Of a stretch of 64,000 nucleotides of DNA, positions 35,127 through 45,991 are shown in pieces; within the stretch, counting starts at the first letter, position 1, and each line of letters begins with the position of its first letter. This DNA comes from Thermothielavioides terrestris NRRL 8126 (lineage: Eukaryota > Ascomycota > Sordariomycetes > Sordariales > Chaetomiaceae). A model generated the notes under the pieces. It saw only the letters and a program-made list of their open reading frames with translations, did not search any database and was not told the origin of the DNA. The position numbers were made by a program, and so were the translations under genes. Location: positions 1,240,001-1,304,000 of the forward strand of contig NC_016460.1 in the NCBI RefSeq assembly GCF_000226115.1, given 5' to 3'.

Positions 35127-36365
35127 ATGGCGCCCCCCACCGGGCCCTTGAACCTCGATGTCGAGGCCATTTCGGGTATTTGCGGGTATGCGGCTGCCCC
35201 ATTGTTTCTGTACTCGCCTTGAGAATCGCATACGGCTGGCTAATGATGCCGGGAACGGGGCAGCTCAATATCCATTGCCTGCTGGGTCGTTGTCTTTTCG
35301 CCCCAGATCATCGAGAACTTCCGCCGCGGCAGCGCCGAGGGTCTCTCGATCCAGTTCGTCATCGTCTGGCTGCTCGGCGATGTCTTCAACATCCTGGGCG
35401 CCGTGTTGCAGGGCGTACTGCCCACCATGATCATCCTCGCCATCTACTACACCATCGCCGACCTGGTGTTGCTGGCGCAGTGCTTCTACTACCGCGGCTT
35501 CACCCTCCGAGATGATGTCTCATCACCGCCGTCGAAGCCGAAGCCGAAGCGCAACGAGCCAGACGAGCGCACCGGCTTGCTCACCACCTCCTCCTCCTCC
35601 GCGGCCGCTGCCGCCGGCCACTCGGAGCGCTCACCGTACAGCGGCATCGAGGATCACGAGCGCAGGGGCTCCTGGACGCACCTGTCGCCGGCCGTGCCGT
35701 TCGTGACCGAGGAGCCCGACGAGGCAGCAACGCCGTCAGCCCCCGCGACGTGGGCCCAGGCGCTTGCGCTCAACAGCCTGGCCATCGTGATGGTCTGCGC
35801 AGCGGGGGTCGCCGGGTGGTGGCTGAGCCGCACCTACGATCGCGGCGGCGCGGACGGGGACGGCCCGCACGCGCCGGATGGGGGCGCGGGCGACGACGGG
35901 CCACAGCAACACGAGCTCGAATTCAACCTGCTCGGCCAGGTCTTTGGCTGGCTCTGCGCCGCGCTGTACCTGGGGTCGCGGCTGCCGCAGCTGCTCCTGA
36001 ACTGGCGGCGCAGGTCGACTGAAGGCGTGTCCGTGTTGTTCTTCCTGTTCGCCTGCCTCGGCAACCTGACATATGTGTTGTCCATCATGGTGTTCGATCC
36101 CAAGTGCGAGGGGGACGAAGAAGGGTGCGAGCCCGGCGAGGCGGCCAGGATCTTTTGGCAGTATATCCTTGTCAACCTCTCGTGGCTGGCGGGCAGCGCG
36201 GGTACGCTGCTGCTGGACATGGGCATTTTTGTGCAGTTTTTCTTGTACAGCAGGAGCGAGGAGGGCTCGAGCAGCGACGAGGAGAGCTGTGATGACGAGG
36301 AAAGCAGCGAGGGAGAGGCATGGGACCAGCGGCCCCTTCTGGAAAGAAATAACACTGGGTACTAA
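35127..36365 (+). CDS. ypq1: Vacuolar PQ-loop amino-acid transporter, Ypq1-like
   Basis: Exons 35127-35185 and 35264-36365; about 386 aa. The two PQ-loop repeats are clear: VVFSPQIIENFRRGSAEGLS near residue 30 and SRLPQLLLNWRRRSTEGVS in the second half, each between hydrophobic helices (about seven in all). The family (yeast Ypq1-3, human SLC66A1/PQLC2) exports cationic amino acids from the vacuole or lysosome. A long hydrophilic loop splits the two halves. Two acidic dileucine motifs, ERTGLL in that loop and DQRPLL near the C-terminus, match AP-3 vacuolar sorting signals. It is convergent with the MFS gene, 143 bp apart. Confidence 0.9.
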
Positions 36366-36508
36366 AAGAATTCGGCGTCAGGGGTACATAGAGGTCAGGT
36401 GAACGGCGTTGGATGGGGTGAATGTGTATTTGTGTGGGTTTCTGTAAAGTTCTAAATTCTCTAGATCATGGGATCGTGATTATCCGCTGCAGGGGCAACT
36501 CGATAAAT

Positions 36509-38036
36509 CTACAGCCACCCTAGCCTCTTCCACAGGTAGCTCCCGCCCCCGAAGAGCGCAGTAGCTCCTGTGAACGCGATCAGGCCTCCGTAGCCGCTGC
36601 CGTATCCACCGAACGCCTGGCCGCGCCAGGGCATTCCCCGGACCAGCGCTTCGCTCAACGGGCCCGAGATCACATTACCGACCCCGCGGCCCATGGCCAG
36701 GAAGGCGAACACCATGCTCGGGTCGGCCCACTCCCCGTGCTCGTTCTCGGACCCGCCATCCGCCGACGCAACCGCGGCGGCGTCCCTCCGCGTGACGTCC
36801 TTCACGATGCCGGGCCAGGCCGAGGTGTACGAGCCGGCGAACAGGCCGTAGACGACGCAGAACAGATACAGCACGGGCAGGTTCACCGACAGGCCCCAGA
36901 GCAGGAAGGTCCCCAGCGTGGCGCCGACCGTCGACAGCAGGACGCACTGCGTCACCTCGAGCCGGTCGGTCAGGCCGCCCATGGCGACGCAGCCGAACAC
37001 GCTGGCCACGTTGACCAGCATCATGGCGACGACGGCGGGCAGCGGGCTCGCGCCGAGCACGGCGCGCGCGTACGAAGGCAGGTAGATGCCCGGCAGGAAG
37101 AAGCCGACGGCCTCGGCGACGTTGAACAGCTGGTACAGGGTGAAGGGGCGGCGGAGGACGAAGCGCAGCGAGAAGGGCCGGGCGGCGCGGGACTGCGCGA
37201 TCGGCAGCCGCGGCTTGATGTACCAGCTCAGCGGGGCGGTCAGGGCGAAGACGAGGCAGGAGAAGACGAGCAGGGTGGTGCGGTGGCCGCGCGCCGCGAG
37301 CAGCCACTCGAGCAGCAGCGGCAGCACGACGCCGGCCATCCCCGTGGCCGACCACATGATGCCGTAGGCCAGGCCGCGGCGCGTGACGAACCACTCCTCG
37401 AGGTAGATGATGCACGAGGCGTAGGCGACGGAGCCGCCGACGGCGTACAAGACGCCCTGCGTGAGGATGAGCTGCGGCACGGTGGTGCACAGGGACGACA
37501 GCGCGAGCGCGAGGCACATGAGCAGCAGGCCGAGGATGGTCGAGTAGCGCGCCTGCGCCGGGAAGCGCCGGTGCAAGCCTGTGACGAGCGGCAAGTCGAG
37601 GTACATGATTCCCTTGGATGGGGGGTCAGAAAAAGGCGGGTCAAGGGGAGCAAGAGGAGAGAGCGAGATGTGGAAGGGGGTGGTTACCATGGCGCAGGTG
37701 CCGATAGCGGGGATGTTGGGCTGGCCGGCGAAGGGCTCGTGGGTGCTGTAGTAGTTCTGGAAGACGCCAAACGAGTAGCAAAAGCCTTGGACCAGTTAGC
37801 CAGGCGTTCTTCGTGCAGGCAGGACAGTTAACTCTGTTCATACCCCAGACCAACGCTTCGATCATGAAGCACGCGGCCAGGAACAGCCAGGCGTCCTTGC
37901 CGCCGTCGACGGGCGGCAGGCTGGGCATCTCGTGGCCGTCGCCATGCTCCACACGCCGCTCGGGGCTGGCGGCCCGCGGCGTCTGGTCGGAGCTCTGGAG
38001 CTCAATGGCCGTGCTGGCTGCCGTCTCCGACCGCAT
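36509..38036 (-). CDS. MFS transporter, monocarboxylate-permease type
   Basis: Exons 38036-37844, 37785-37688 and 37612-36509; about 464 aa. After a 45-residue hydrophilic N-terminus come about 12 membrane helices. The first (DAWLFLAACFMIEALVWG) runs into SFGVFQNYYSTHEPF, a signature of fungal MCT-like (SLC16-type) permeases. Further helices include SSLCTTVPQLILTQGVLYAV and PVLYLFCVVYGLFAGSYTSAW, and a conserved GGLTDRL loop between helices. Substrate cannot be read from sequence; monocarboxylates, or export of a metabolite, are possible. No metabolic cluster surrounds it. Confidence 0.88.
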
Positions 38037-38939
38037 GGCGTGGATGGACTACTGTGCGCGACCCGAGCAACAGGCGGGTTTCAGGCGGGGAGCGAGAACG
38101 TTGTGAACTTCTCCAACGCCGGTCCCATGAAAGGGGGTTTAAAAAAGAAAAAAGTCGGTCCATCCCGGCCCGGAGCGGAGGATCAACGGAGCGCAATGCA
38201 ACTTAACCCCACTCACATCGCGCCCTGCCGTTGACGTCGGACTGCTCGGAGCCATCCGGATCGAACCCGCCCGCATTGGGATGGATGATGAGGCAGGTTT
38301 GCAGCTCTGGCGAGTTTGCTGCCAGACGTCTGTTCCAGACGTCGTCGACTGAGAAACGCTGACCCCTTTACTTACCTCAGGAGTTACCTACAAAGTTAAC
38401 GTTAGTTACGTGTTTTTAAAAACTGGTACCCGAGGGCTGAAGAAAAAGTGGGGATGTTCGCAGCCCTCTCTCCTTCCATATCTTGGTTGTAGGATACGCC
38501 CCGTATTACGGCGGTGTACGGATTAGTGTATCGCTTTGGTTATTACCTGACAAGACCGACCATGTACCAGGTCGGCGAATTTATTCCGGCGTAGGACCCA
38601 CTGTGTTGGTAAGAGGTATGCAGGATTACTGCTAGTGGTGATTCCCCTGTCAGATAACTTTACTCCAAAGAATGATCTCCCAACCTACCGCCCTTCCTAT
38701 CCAAGCAGTTTCTTTCTCATAAGCGGTTGAAGAAAACGAGCCAGAGTTGTGCCCTGCTAGTGGTCATCATCGATCGGAGCTCAAGAACCATAGTAGTGGA
38801 TTTTCAAAAGACTCGTGTGCTGTCACGACTCACGTTGGAGCTTGTTGGAAAGAAGAATGCCGGTTATATCCCGACGCGATGGCGCCGAACACGAAGAGGC
38901 TGCGAGAGGCAGACCATAAATAAGTGTACGGATTACTTG
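38037..38939. other. Intergenic, MFS promoter side
   Basis: No gene. Two copies of GTACGGATTA (38516-38525, 38926-38935) fall here. Confidence 0.5.
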
Positions 38940-39640
38940 CAGGCGGGAGGGTTGGCAGACTGTCGATGGCAAAATCCTCGAGACCGGCATAAATATTCCG
39001 GACCTACCAGCGTGGCTTTCGCCCACTTCGCCCCGCGAGCTCTTCCTCCGCCAGGGCAAGCAGCTCTCGGCGGACACGCCGTCTCCCGATGAGCCCGACT
39101 CGGTCTTCCAGTTCGGCCTGGCCGATCCCACGCCGGCCATCGGCGCGCCAGCAGCTGTTCAACAACGGCTTCGGGGCTCGAGAGGCTGACACGGCGGCGC
39201 TCGCAGCACGCCCCGACGTGCTGACCTACCTTCATCAGCGAGCCGCTGGCGGCGGCCGTCGAGCTGCGCACACGCGAGCGACCACCCGCACGCTGGCCTG
39301 CTTGTCCTGCTCAGCTGAATCGATGACGCGGGCGCCTCCTCGCGCAGCGTCAGCGACGCCTACGTGCGGCTGCCGGGCATGCAACAACAAGAGCCGCTGC
39401 GTCTCGTGCTCCGCGACTGCGAGCACAGGTTTCCGCACCGGCAGCCGCATACACCGCCTCCTCCCCGCGGGCGGCTCGCATCCGCGCTACCTGGGCAACC
39501 TGGGCATCGAGGAGAACCCGGGTACGGGAGTGACAATGCGGCCGGCGCGGTACGCCGTTCGGCACGGCCAGTCGGCCGTTTCCAAGCTAGTGCTGCCCGT
39601 CACGGCATCCGGGGCGGTCTGGTTTGGTGGCTGGTTGATG
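38940..39640 (+). pseudogene. CocE/NonD hydrolase C-terminal remnant
   Basis: GC-rich coding-like DNA, broken at least four times. In order it reads DGKILETGINIPDLPAWL and PDSVFQFGLADPTPAIG (frame 1), then FNNGFGAREADTAAL (frame 2), SEPLAAAVEL (frame 3), SVSDAYVRLPGM (frame 1) and HPRYLGNLGIEENPGTG with VTMRPARYAVRHG (frame 2), plus internal stops. These resemble the C-terminal half of CocE/NonD (X-Pro dipeptidyl-peptidase S15-type) hydrolases, including the jelly-roll domain motifs SEPL and SGAHPRY. The N-terminal catalytic alpha/beta domain is absent upstream. It is a decayed, truncated copy; origin (duplication or transfer) is unknown. Confidence 0.7.
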
Positions 39641-40091
39641 AAGCAAGGGCTCTCGCTGGTCCTATATTGAGTGGCTACAAGTCGTGCGGCGGCTGGTCGC
39701 ATTCCCCGGGAGTATCAGTCATCGCAAAGGGCGGGCGATATTATTGATGGGGTTGATAGGCGGTTGGCGGTATGTGCCGTCGCGCAACCGTAGTGTATTC
39801 CGTAGTGTAGGTACGCAGTATTCCGTCCAAGTTGGGGTTTCATCGGGTGGCCCACTCTCCCTCGTCCCCCCTGCCAGTGCAACAATGCGGGGAGCCGAGG
39901 TCCGCAACGTGTGTGGGGCCTCATTGGTGCTCCCCGGAGGCCGTGGCCGAGGCCGAGCAGCTAGAGGTTTGTGGCTTTCTTTCCAAGTCTTTGAGACGCC
40001 TTCTTGATACTCCATGCCAGTCACTCATTCCCGTTGCCTAAACCGATTCACCTCCATGAATTCATAACACGCCAAGCAAGCAACGGCGACC
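39641..40091. other. Isomerase promoter region
   Basis: 450 bp up to the isomerase start, no gene seen. It contains TATTCCGTAGTG/TATTCCGTCC phrases at about 39791-39830. Confidence 0.5.
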
Positions 40092-41058
40092 ATGGCCTCG
40101 CCTTCCCCCATCAAGCTGGAGTACCGCGGCCGGCTGGCCATCCTCACCATCGACAATGAGAAGAAGCTGAACGCGCTCGACCAGTCGGGCTACTACGACC
40201 TCGCCCAGAAGATGCGCGAGATCGCCACCCACGACGAGGTCTACATCACGCTGCTCATCGGCAAGGGCCGCTACTTCTCCGCGTACGCCCACCCACTCAC
40301 ACTCTCAACCATCCCCTCTCACACCTCGACTCACCGAACCCCTTCCACTAACTCCTTCCCCTTCATCGTAACCCACCCACAGAGGTGCAGACGTCACCGC
40401 CGCGCGACCCAGCGCCGCCCAACTAGCCGCGCAATCATCCCCCTCCACGAACACCACCACCACCGCCACCAGCCCACACCGCTACTGGCTCCAATCCTTC
40501 GTCGCGCTCAACCTCAACATCACGCAGGCCTTCTACACGCACCCCAAGATCCTGGTGGTCGGCCTCAACGGCCCGGCGGTGGGGCTGTCGGCGGCGCTGG
40601 TGGCGATGGCGGACTTCGTGTACGCGCGGCCGACGGCCTTCCTGCTGACGCCCTTCAGCTCGCTGGGGCTGGTGGCCGAGGGGGGCGCGTCGCGCGCGCT
40701 GGTGCGGCGGCTGGGCGTGGCGCGCGCCAACGAGGCGCTGCTCATGAGCCGGCCCATCGGCTGCGCCGAGCTGGTCGCCGCCGGGTTCGTCAACAAGGTG
40801 TTTGACGAGTGCGCCGCGGACGGGGAGGACGGCAAGTTCAGGGAGCTGGTGCTGCGCGAGATCGACGAGCGGCTGGGGGAGCACCTGAACGGCGAGAGCT
40901 TGCTGGGCATCAAGCGGCTGCTGCGGCAGCCCGAGCGGGACGTGATGGATCTGCAGAATGTGGCCGAGGTGTTTGCGGGGCTGGAGAGGTTCGTCAGCGG
41001 CGTGCCGCAGGAGGAGTTTGCCAAGATTGCCTCGGGGAAGAAAAGGCATAAGCTTTGA
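40092..41058 (+). CDS. eci1: Peroxisomal delta3,delta2-enoyl-CoA isomerase
   Basis: Exons 40092-40282 and 40383-41058; 288 aa. It is a crotonase-fold protein: AILTIDNEKKLNAL near the start, FSAGADVTA forming the first oxyanion-hole strand across the splice, and LNGPAVGLSAALVAMADFVY the second. The catalytic-type Glu is residue 163 in SLGLVAEGG, as in yeast Eci1 rather than hydratases, which have two catalytic Glu. The C-terminus HKL is a PTS1 peroxisomal signal. Expected role: moving the double bond of unsaturated fatty acyl-CoAs so they can enter beta-oxidation. The second exon carries an insert rich in Ser/Thr just after the oxyanion motif. Confidence 0.9.
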
Positions 41059-41126
41059 TCTTGGGCACTGGACAGTTGTGTGTGTGTATTGATTTCAGCT
41101 GTTTCGCCCTCGTGTTGATTTGAGCA

Positions 41127-43664
41127 TCATGCCAACAGACCGAACAATAGTCTCGTCCTCTTGAAGTAGTCTCTCGCCGCCTTGTTTAGTCTCTCCTTGG
41201 CGGACGGCTCCAGGCCCGACCGCGGATACACCGCCTCCTCCAGTTCCTTGAAGCTGTCCTCGTCTGACCCGAGGAACAGCCCGAGGTAGTAGATGTCAAG
41301 CAGCCACTGAATGAGCAGGTCTTGATGCCCGGTGCTTGCGGTGGCGTTAACACTCGTGCCCTCCTCTTTCGAGCCCTCTTCCTCGGTTTGAGCACCTTCG
41401 GCGTTTTTATTCTCGCCGTCTTGAGGGCCACCCAGCGCACCAAGTGCCTCCAACCAGGCCGCAGAGATTTGCTTGGTCAGATGCCGCTTCAGCACGGCGA
41501 CAGCCGCAGGGCTCCACAGGTCCCCGCCCGCATCGCCCATGGCGACCGTTAGATTCCTCAGGAACTTGAACGCTCCAGGAGACGGCGACGACGGCAATTC
41601 CGGGTCGCCCTCCCATAGGCTCCTTCCCACGACGGTCTTCCGCGCCAGCGCCACACTAGCGAGCTCGTCAAGTGGCTGCAAGACCACCACAGCCGCCACC
41701 GCCTCATGGAGCGACGGCACCGCGCTCAAGCCGAAACCCTTGACTGCCTCGAGCTCCGGCAACCTGGCCCGCATGTCACGGAGCAGCCGCAGGAAATACA
41801 TGGCAACGACACCGTTGTTCGGACCGCCCTGCTGTACCTTCCACAGGGTCGTGAGTTGGTCGTCCAGCCGCCTGAAGGCCTCCACCAGCAGGCGGTTCAG
41901 ATGTTCGCTCAGTGCTCGCGGATCGTCCTTCGAGAGAAGCTTCTGGCGTTCCTCGATAGTCTCCTCGTCCTCGATCTCGTCGACGTCGTTGTCCCACCTC
42001 TGCCGCCTCAGCTGGTCCACCACCTGACCTACGTCGTCGATGACGTGGAACCAGCTCTTGAAGCTCGTCACAGCCCTGGACACGGCATCGTTCCTGCCGT
42101 GCAGCCTGGCGACGACATCCTGCGTGAACAGGGTTGACCCGTTGGAGAGATCCGTGTCAAACGAGGCGACATCCCAGAGGCTCGGGTGCCGATCGGTGAC
42201 GCCCTCGCGCCAGGCGTCGAGGGTGGCCGAGACCTCGGAACCCACGAGGCGCAGCTTGGCCACCTTGGCTTCGAGAACCCGCAGCATATGCTTGTTGATC
42301 ACGTCTCGGAGCTGATTGAGCATGATGGACGGGTCGAAGCCGCGCGCCTTGCCGCCTTCGGCAATCCACAGCTTCAGCACGCTGGTGCGAAGATCGACGA
42401 CGGCCTTGAACTCGGCCATGCCCTCCAGCGTCTTCTCGAGCCCCTGGAGCAGCACCTCGCTGCCCTTCTCGGCCCAGCTGGCGAGCATCTCCCTCGCCTG
42501 CTTGCCATCCAGGTCGTCGTGCCGGATAAAGGGCGTGTAGAACTGGATTTCGTCGCCGCACCACCTCCGGTAGATATCCAGCCGCAGGCCCTCCATCTCC
42601 TTCAGCGACGCGTTCTCCAGCAGCCGCTCCTCCTTGAGCGCGACGAGCGCCTCGGTCAGCTCGTGCGGGACCAGCGCCTGCACGTCCTGCAGCGTCTTGG
42701 TGTACAGGCCCAGCGCCCTCAGCACATCCTGGGGGTTTCTCACGACTCGGTCCTCCTCGTCCTCCTCATCCACATGCAGCGCCATGGCGATCGCCTTGGC
42801 CCGCACGCGCAAAAAGTGCGCCAGCACGTCGCGGGCGCCCGAGCTCGTGGCGAGGCTGTACGCGCCCAGCGCCCGCAGCACATCGCCCTGCCGCATGGCC
42901 TTGTGGCTCCCGCTGCGTAGCACGGCGTCGATGCTCCTCGCCAGCCGTGCCTGATGCACCGTCTCGAGGCTCTTCCGTGCCGCCGCCACCTTTTTCTCCA
43001 TCCCTCCAGCACCGCCTGCTCCCTCGCCAAAACTCTGCACCAGCAACCGGCCCAGCACATACAACCGCGCAGCCACCATCAGCCCCTCCCCTCTGCCCCT
43101 CCCCTCCTCCCTCCTCGATCTCAACACGCCGCCCAAGCAAAGCAATACCGCCTCCAACAACCTCCCCCTCGCTACATCCCCCATCCGCACTCTTCCCTCC
43201 CCAGCCCCGAGCTCCGAATCCAAACACCCATACCCATGATACTGATCCCCAGCCGCGAACGCCCTCAACCCCTGCACCTTGGCACCGACCACGCCGCCGC
43301 CGCAGCGCCCGCCCATGCCGCCGAGCGTGGCCAGCACGCGGTCGTCCATGTCGCGGCGCATGGCGACGATGGTGTCGGCCGTGCCGAGCAGCTCGCGGTA
43401 GGACGCGCCGACGCGCGTGCGCAGCGCCGCCGACAGGTCGGCCACGCGCGCGTGCAGCGCCCCGTGGATCGCGCGGATCTGCGGGAGCGTGTACGACGGC
43501 GCCGGCGCCGTGGAGTGGTTTGGGGATGATGGCGGCTGTGGGGCTGGGGTGGATTGCTGGCCGGGAGTGGTGGTGGTTGCGGGTGTAGAGGAGGGGGAGA
43601 AGAGCGCGGCGGAAGTGGTGAGGGTCGAGAGGTCGAAGTCTTTTGGGAGGAGGGCGGCCGCCAT
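41127..43664 (-). CDS. cog1: Conserved oligomeric Golgi complex subunit 1
   Basis: A single exon of 845 aa. After a Ser/Pro/Thr-rich leader, YTLPQIRAIHGALHARV and GASYRELLGTADTIVAMRRD (about residues 55-110) match the conserved N-terminal region of COG1. Most of the rest is helical. COG1 is in lobe A of the COG tether, which captures retrograde vesicles at the Golgi and is needed for glycosyltransferase recycling. It is convergent with the isomerase gene (68 bp) and divergent from the Nudix gene. Confidence 0.88.
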   Translation of the reverse strand: MAAALLPKDFDLSTLTTSAALFSPSSTPATTTTPGQQSTPAPQPPSSPNHSTAPAPSYTLPQIRAIHGALHARVADLSAALRTRVGASYRELLGTADTIVAMRRDMDDRVLATLGGMGGRCGGGVVGAKVQGLRAFAAGDQYHGYGCLDSELGAGEGRVRMGDVARGRLLEAVLLCLGGVLRSRREEGRGRGEGLMVAARLYVLGRLLVQSFGEGAGGAGGMEKKVAAARKSLETVHQARLARSIDAVLRSGSHKAMRQGDVLRALGAYSLATSSGARDVLAHFLRVRAKAIAMALHVDEEDEEDRVVRNPQDVLRALGLYTKTLQDVQALVPHELTEALVALKEERLLENASLKEMEGLRLDIYRRWCGDEIQFYTPFIRHDDLDGKQAREMLASWAEKGSEVLLQGLEKTLEGMAEFKAVVDLRTSVLKLWIAEGGKARGFDPSIMLNQLRDVINKHMLRVLEAKVAKLRLVGSEVSATLDAWREGVTDRHPSLWDVASFDTDLSNGSTLFTQDVVARLHGRNDAVSRAVTSFKSWFHVIDDVGQVVDQLRRQRWDNDVDEIEDEETIEERQKLLSKDDPRALSEHLNRLLVEAFRRLDDQLTTLWKVQQGGPNNGVVAMYFLRLLRDMRARLPELEAVKGFGLSAVPSLHEAVAAVVVLQPLDELASVALARKTVVGRSLWEGDPELPSSPSPGAFKFLRNLTVAMGDAGGDLWSPAAVAVLKRHLTKQISAAWLEALGALGGPQDGENKNAEGAQTEEEGSKEEGTSVNATASTGHQDLLIQWLLDIYYLGLFLGSDEDSFKELEEAVYPRSGLEPSAKERLNKAARDYFKRTRLLFGLLA

Positions 43665-44651
43665 TTTTACCCTTTTTCCTTTTTTTTTGGTTTGGCTGCT
43701 CTTTTGGCTTTCCTTTCCTCTGGTGGGAGTCTGTCGCCGTTCGGGGCGTGGATTTTGTCAAGAGGAAGGACCTGCAAGGTATCGAGGCAGGGGCGGGCTT
43801 ATGGTATCCGGTCGGCCATTGATGTCGAGACGTTTGCAGCTGGTGGTCGTTCGTCGGTTGTTCAGTCGCGGCGCGGTGGTTACGAGACAGCGCCGAGCTG
43901 GTGCTGGTAAGGGCGATGTTGAATTTCAAGCTTCCAGCTAAGCTGCGAGCTGCGGGTCGTGTCAAGGTACTTTAGGCCGCCAACCCTAACCCTCTCTTTG
44001 GTAGCTGCAACATCGCTGGAATGGAACAGCAAGATTGGTTTACGCGATGTGCAAATCACATGCAGCGAATACGCTCGTTAACTCCCTGGGTTATTATATC
44101 CGCAGACAGACTTGCCGCAGTTCTTTGTTCACCGCAGAAATATACCAGCGCAGGTCGTTGGCAGCTCGACGTTGACCTTCCACGACGAAGTGCGAATGTA
44201 GCTGGAGTCCTGACTTGTGAGCGGACAACGAATACAGCGTGCGGAATAATCGTCACCGGCATTTCGTCCGCGATGCTCCGCCAAAGCGAGAGGCTCAACG
44301 GCGCTGCGTGTATTGATAAGCACAACCTCCGACGCCCCATTACTCATCGTCTCCCCGCGACTCGCATTGGTGGGGTTGGAGCTTCCGGGCCTGATGCCGT
44401 GGCCGAGGGCCCCGCCCCCGCGCGAGTTGAAATTCCGCCATGCCGGGCCTCGCGGATGGAATCATCCACAGCTACAGCACAAGTAGCCGTGAGTAACTAA
44501 CTCTCTTGACGGAGCGCGCGCCGCAAGACTCTGCTATACCAAGTAGAACCTGCACCCGTACTCAGCCCACAACTCTCCACAACCGCACCGACCCCTCCAA
44601 CCCCCCACCTCAACCTCCAGCCAAATCAACCCACACACCCGGTCAGTCACC
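43665..44651. promoter_or_regulatory. Divergent promoter, cog1 / npy1
   Basis: 987 bp with no gene. A TATA-like TTATTATATC lies at about 44090 and a pyrimidine-rich stretch just before the npy1 start. Confidence 0.45.
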
Positions 44652-45991
44652 ATGCCCATCCCCGACCTGCCCGTCCTCCCGCCGACGGAGGGGTCCCACC
44701 TGACGCGCAAATTCGGCCGCGAGACGGCCAACTACTTCTCGGGCAGCCCGCTGAACCGGCTGTCCTTCCTGCGCGGCGACCGCGACTTCCTGCGCGCCGC
44801 CTTCGCCCACCCGGCCGCGCGCTTCCTGCTGCTGCGCGGCCTGGCGCCGCTGGTGCCCGCGGCCGACCCGGCGCGGCTGGCCTTTGCCGCGCGCGCCGAC
44901 GTCGCCCCGCTGACCGGCGAGGACCCCTTCGCGCGGTCCGAGGAGGAGATGGTGGCCGAGTACGACTCGAGCGAGGAGCGCGCCGTCGTCGTCTTCCTGG
45001 GCATTGACGAGCGCGGGGAGGTGGCGGTGGGGCAGGATGGGGAAGGAGAGGTGCAAGGGGAACGGGAGCGGTTTCGATACCGGGACTTCGAGGGCGCCCC
45101 GTACTTTGCCGTGGACGTCACGCCGCGGGGCAAGCTGGCGGATGCGGCGGAGGCGTTGAGCAAGGTGATGGAGGAGAGGGGGCTCAAGTTTTACGATCAC
45201 TCGCCGAGGCATATGGGGCTGGTTGCCGGGCAGGGTGAGTATATAGCGGCTCACACACGACCCCAGGTTTACAGTTCCAAAGAGTAACTGACCGGCCATC
45301 TTCAGCGGCCATGTACGGCCAGGCGCGCGCACTGATCGACTGGAACGCGCGGACGCCCTTCTGCGCGCAGTGCGGCCAGCCCACCCTGTCCGTGCAGGCG
45401 GGCACCAAGCGGGTGTGCCCGCCGACGGACAAGGCCGGCGGGCAGGTGCGCGAGCGCAAGCCGTGCGCCACGCGCGGCACCGTCTCGAACCACAGCTTCC
45501 CGCGGACGGACCCGACCGTCATCATGGCCATCCTCAGCGCCGACGGCACCAAGGTCCTGCTCGGCCGGCAGCGGCGCTGGCCCAAGTACTGGTACAGCAC
45601 CCTCGCCGGCTTCCAGGAGCCTGGTGAGTCGATCGAGGAGGCGGTGCGCCGGGAGGTCTGGGAGGAGTCCGGCGTGCAGGTCGGGAGGGTCATCCTGCAC
45701 AGCTCGCAGCCCTGGCCGTTCCCGGCAAGCTTGATGATCGGGGCCATCGGGCAGGCCCTGCCGGGCGACGGGGAGAAGATATACCTCGGCCACGACGCAG
45801 AGCTGGAGAGCGCAAAGTGGTTTCCGCTGGAGGAGGTGAAGGAAGCGCTGGTGACGGGCACGAGCGGCCTGGGCGAGCCGGCGCCCGAGGGGTATGTCGA
45901 GGGCTCGCTGAGACTGCCGCCGCAGACAGCCATTGCGAACCGCTTGATAACGGCCGTCGTCGAGGGCTGGTGGATCCCATCGCGGATGTAG
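44652..45991 (+). CDS. npy1: NADH pyrophosphatase, NPY1/NUDT12-type Nudix
   Basis: Exons 44652-45234 and 45306-45991; about 422 aa. The N-terminal half is the family's Nudix-like domain. A zinc ribbon follows with Cys214, Cys217, Cys232 and Cys248. The Nudix box spans residues 296-318 (GFQEPGE...REVWEESGV), and the NADH-specific SQPWPFP motif follows shortly after. The enzyme splits NAD(H) and related dinucleotides into mononucleotides; NUDT12 also removes NAD caps from RNA. The ending SRM fits the loose PTS1 consensus, in keeping with the peroxisomal location of yeast Npy1. Confidence 0.93.
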
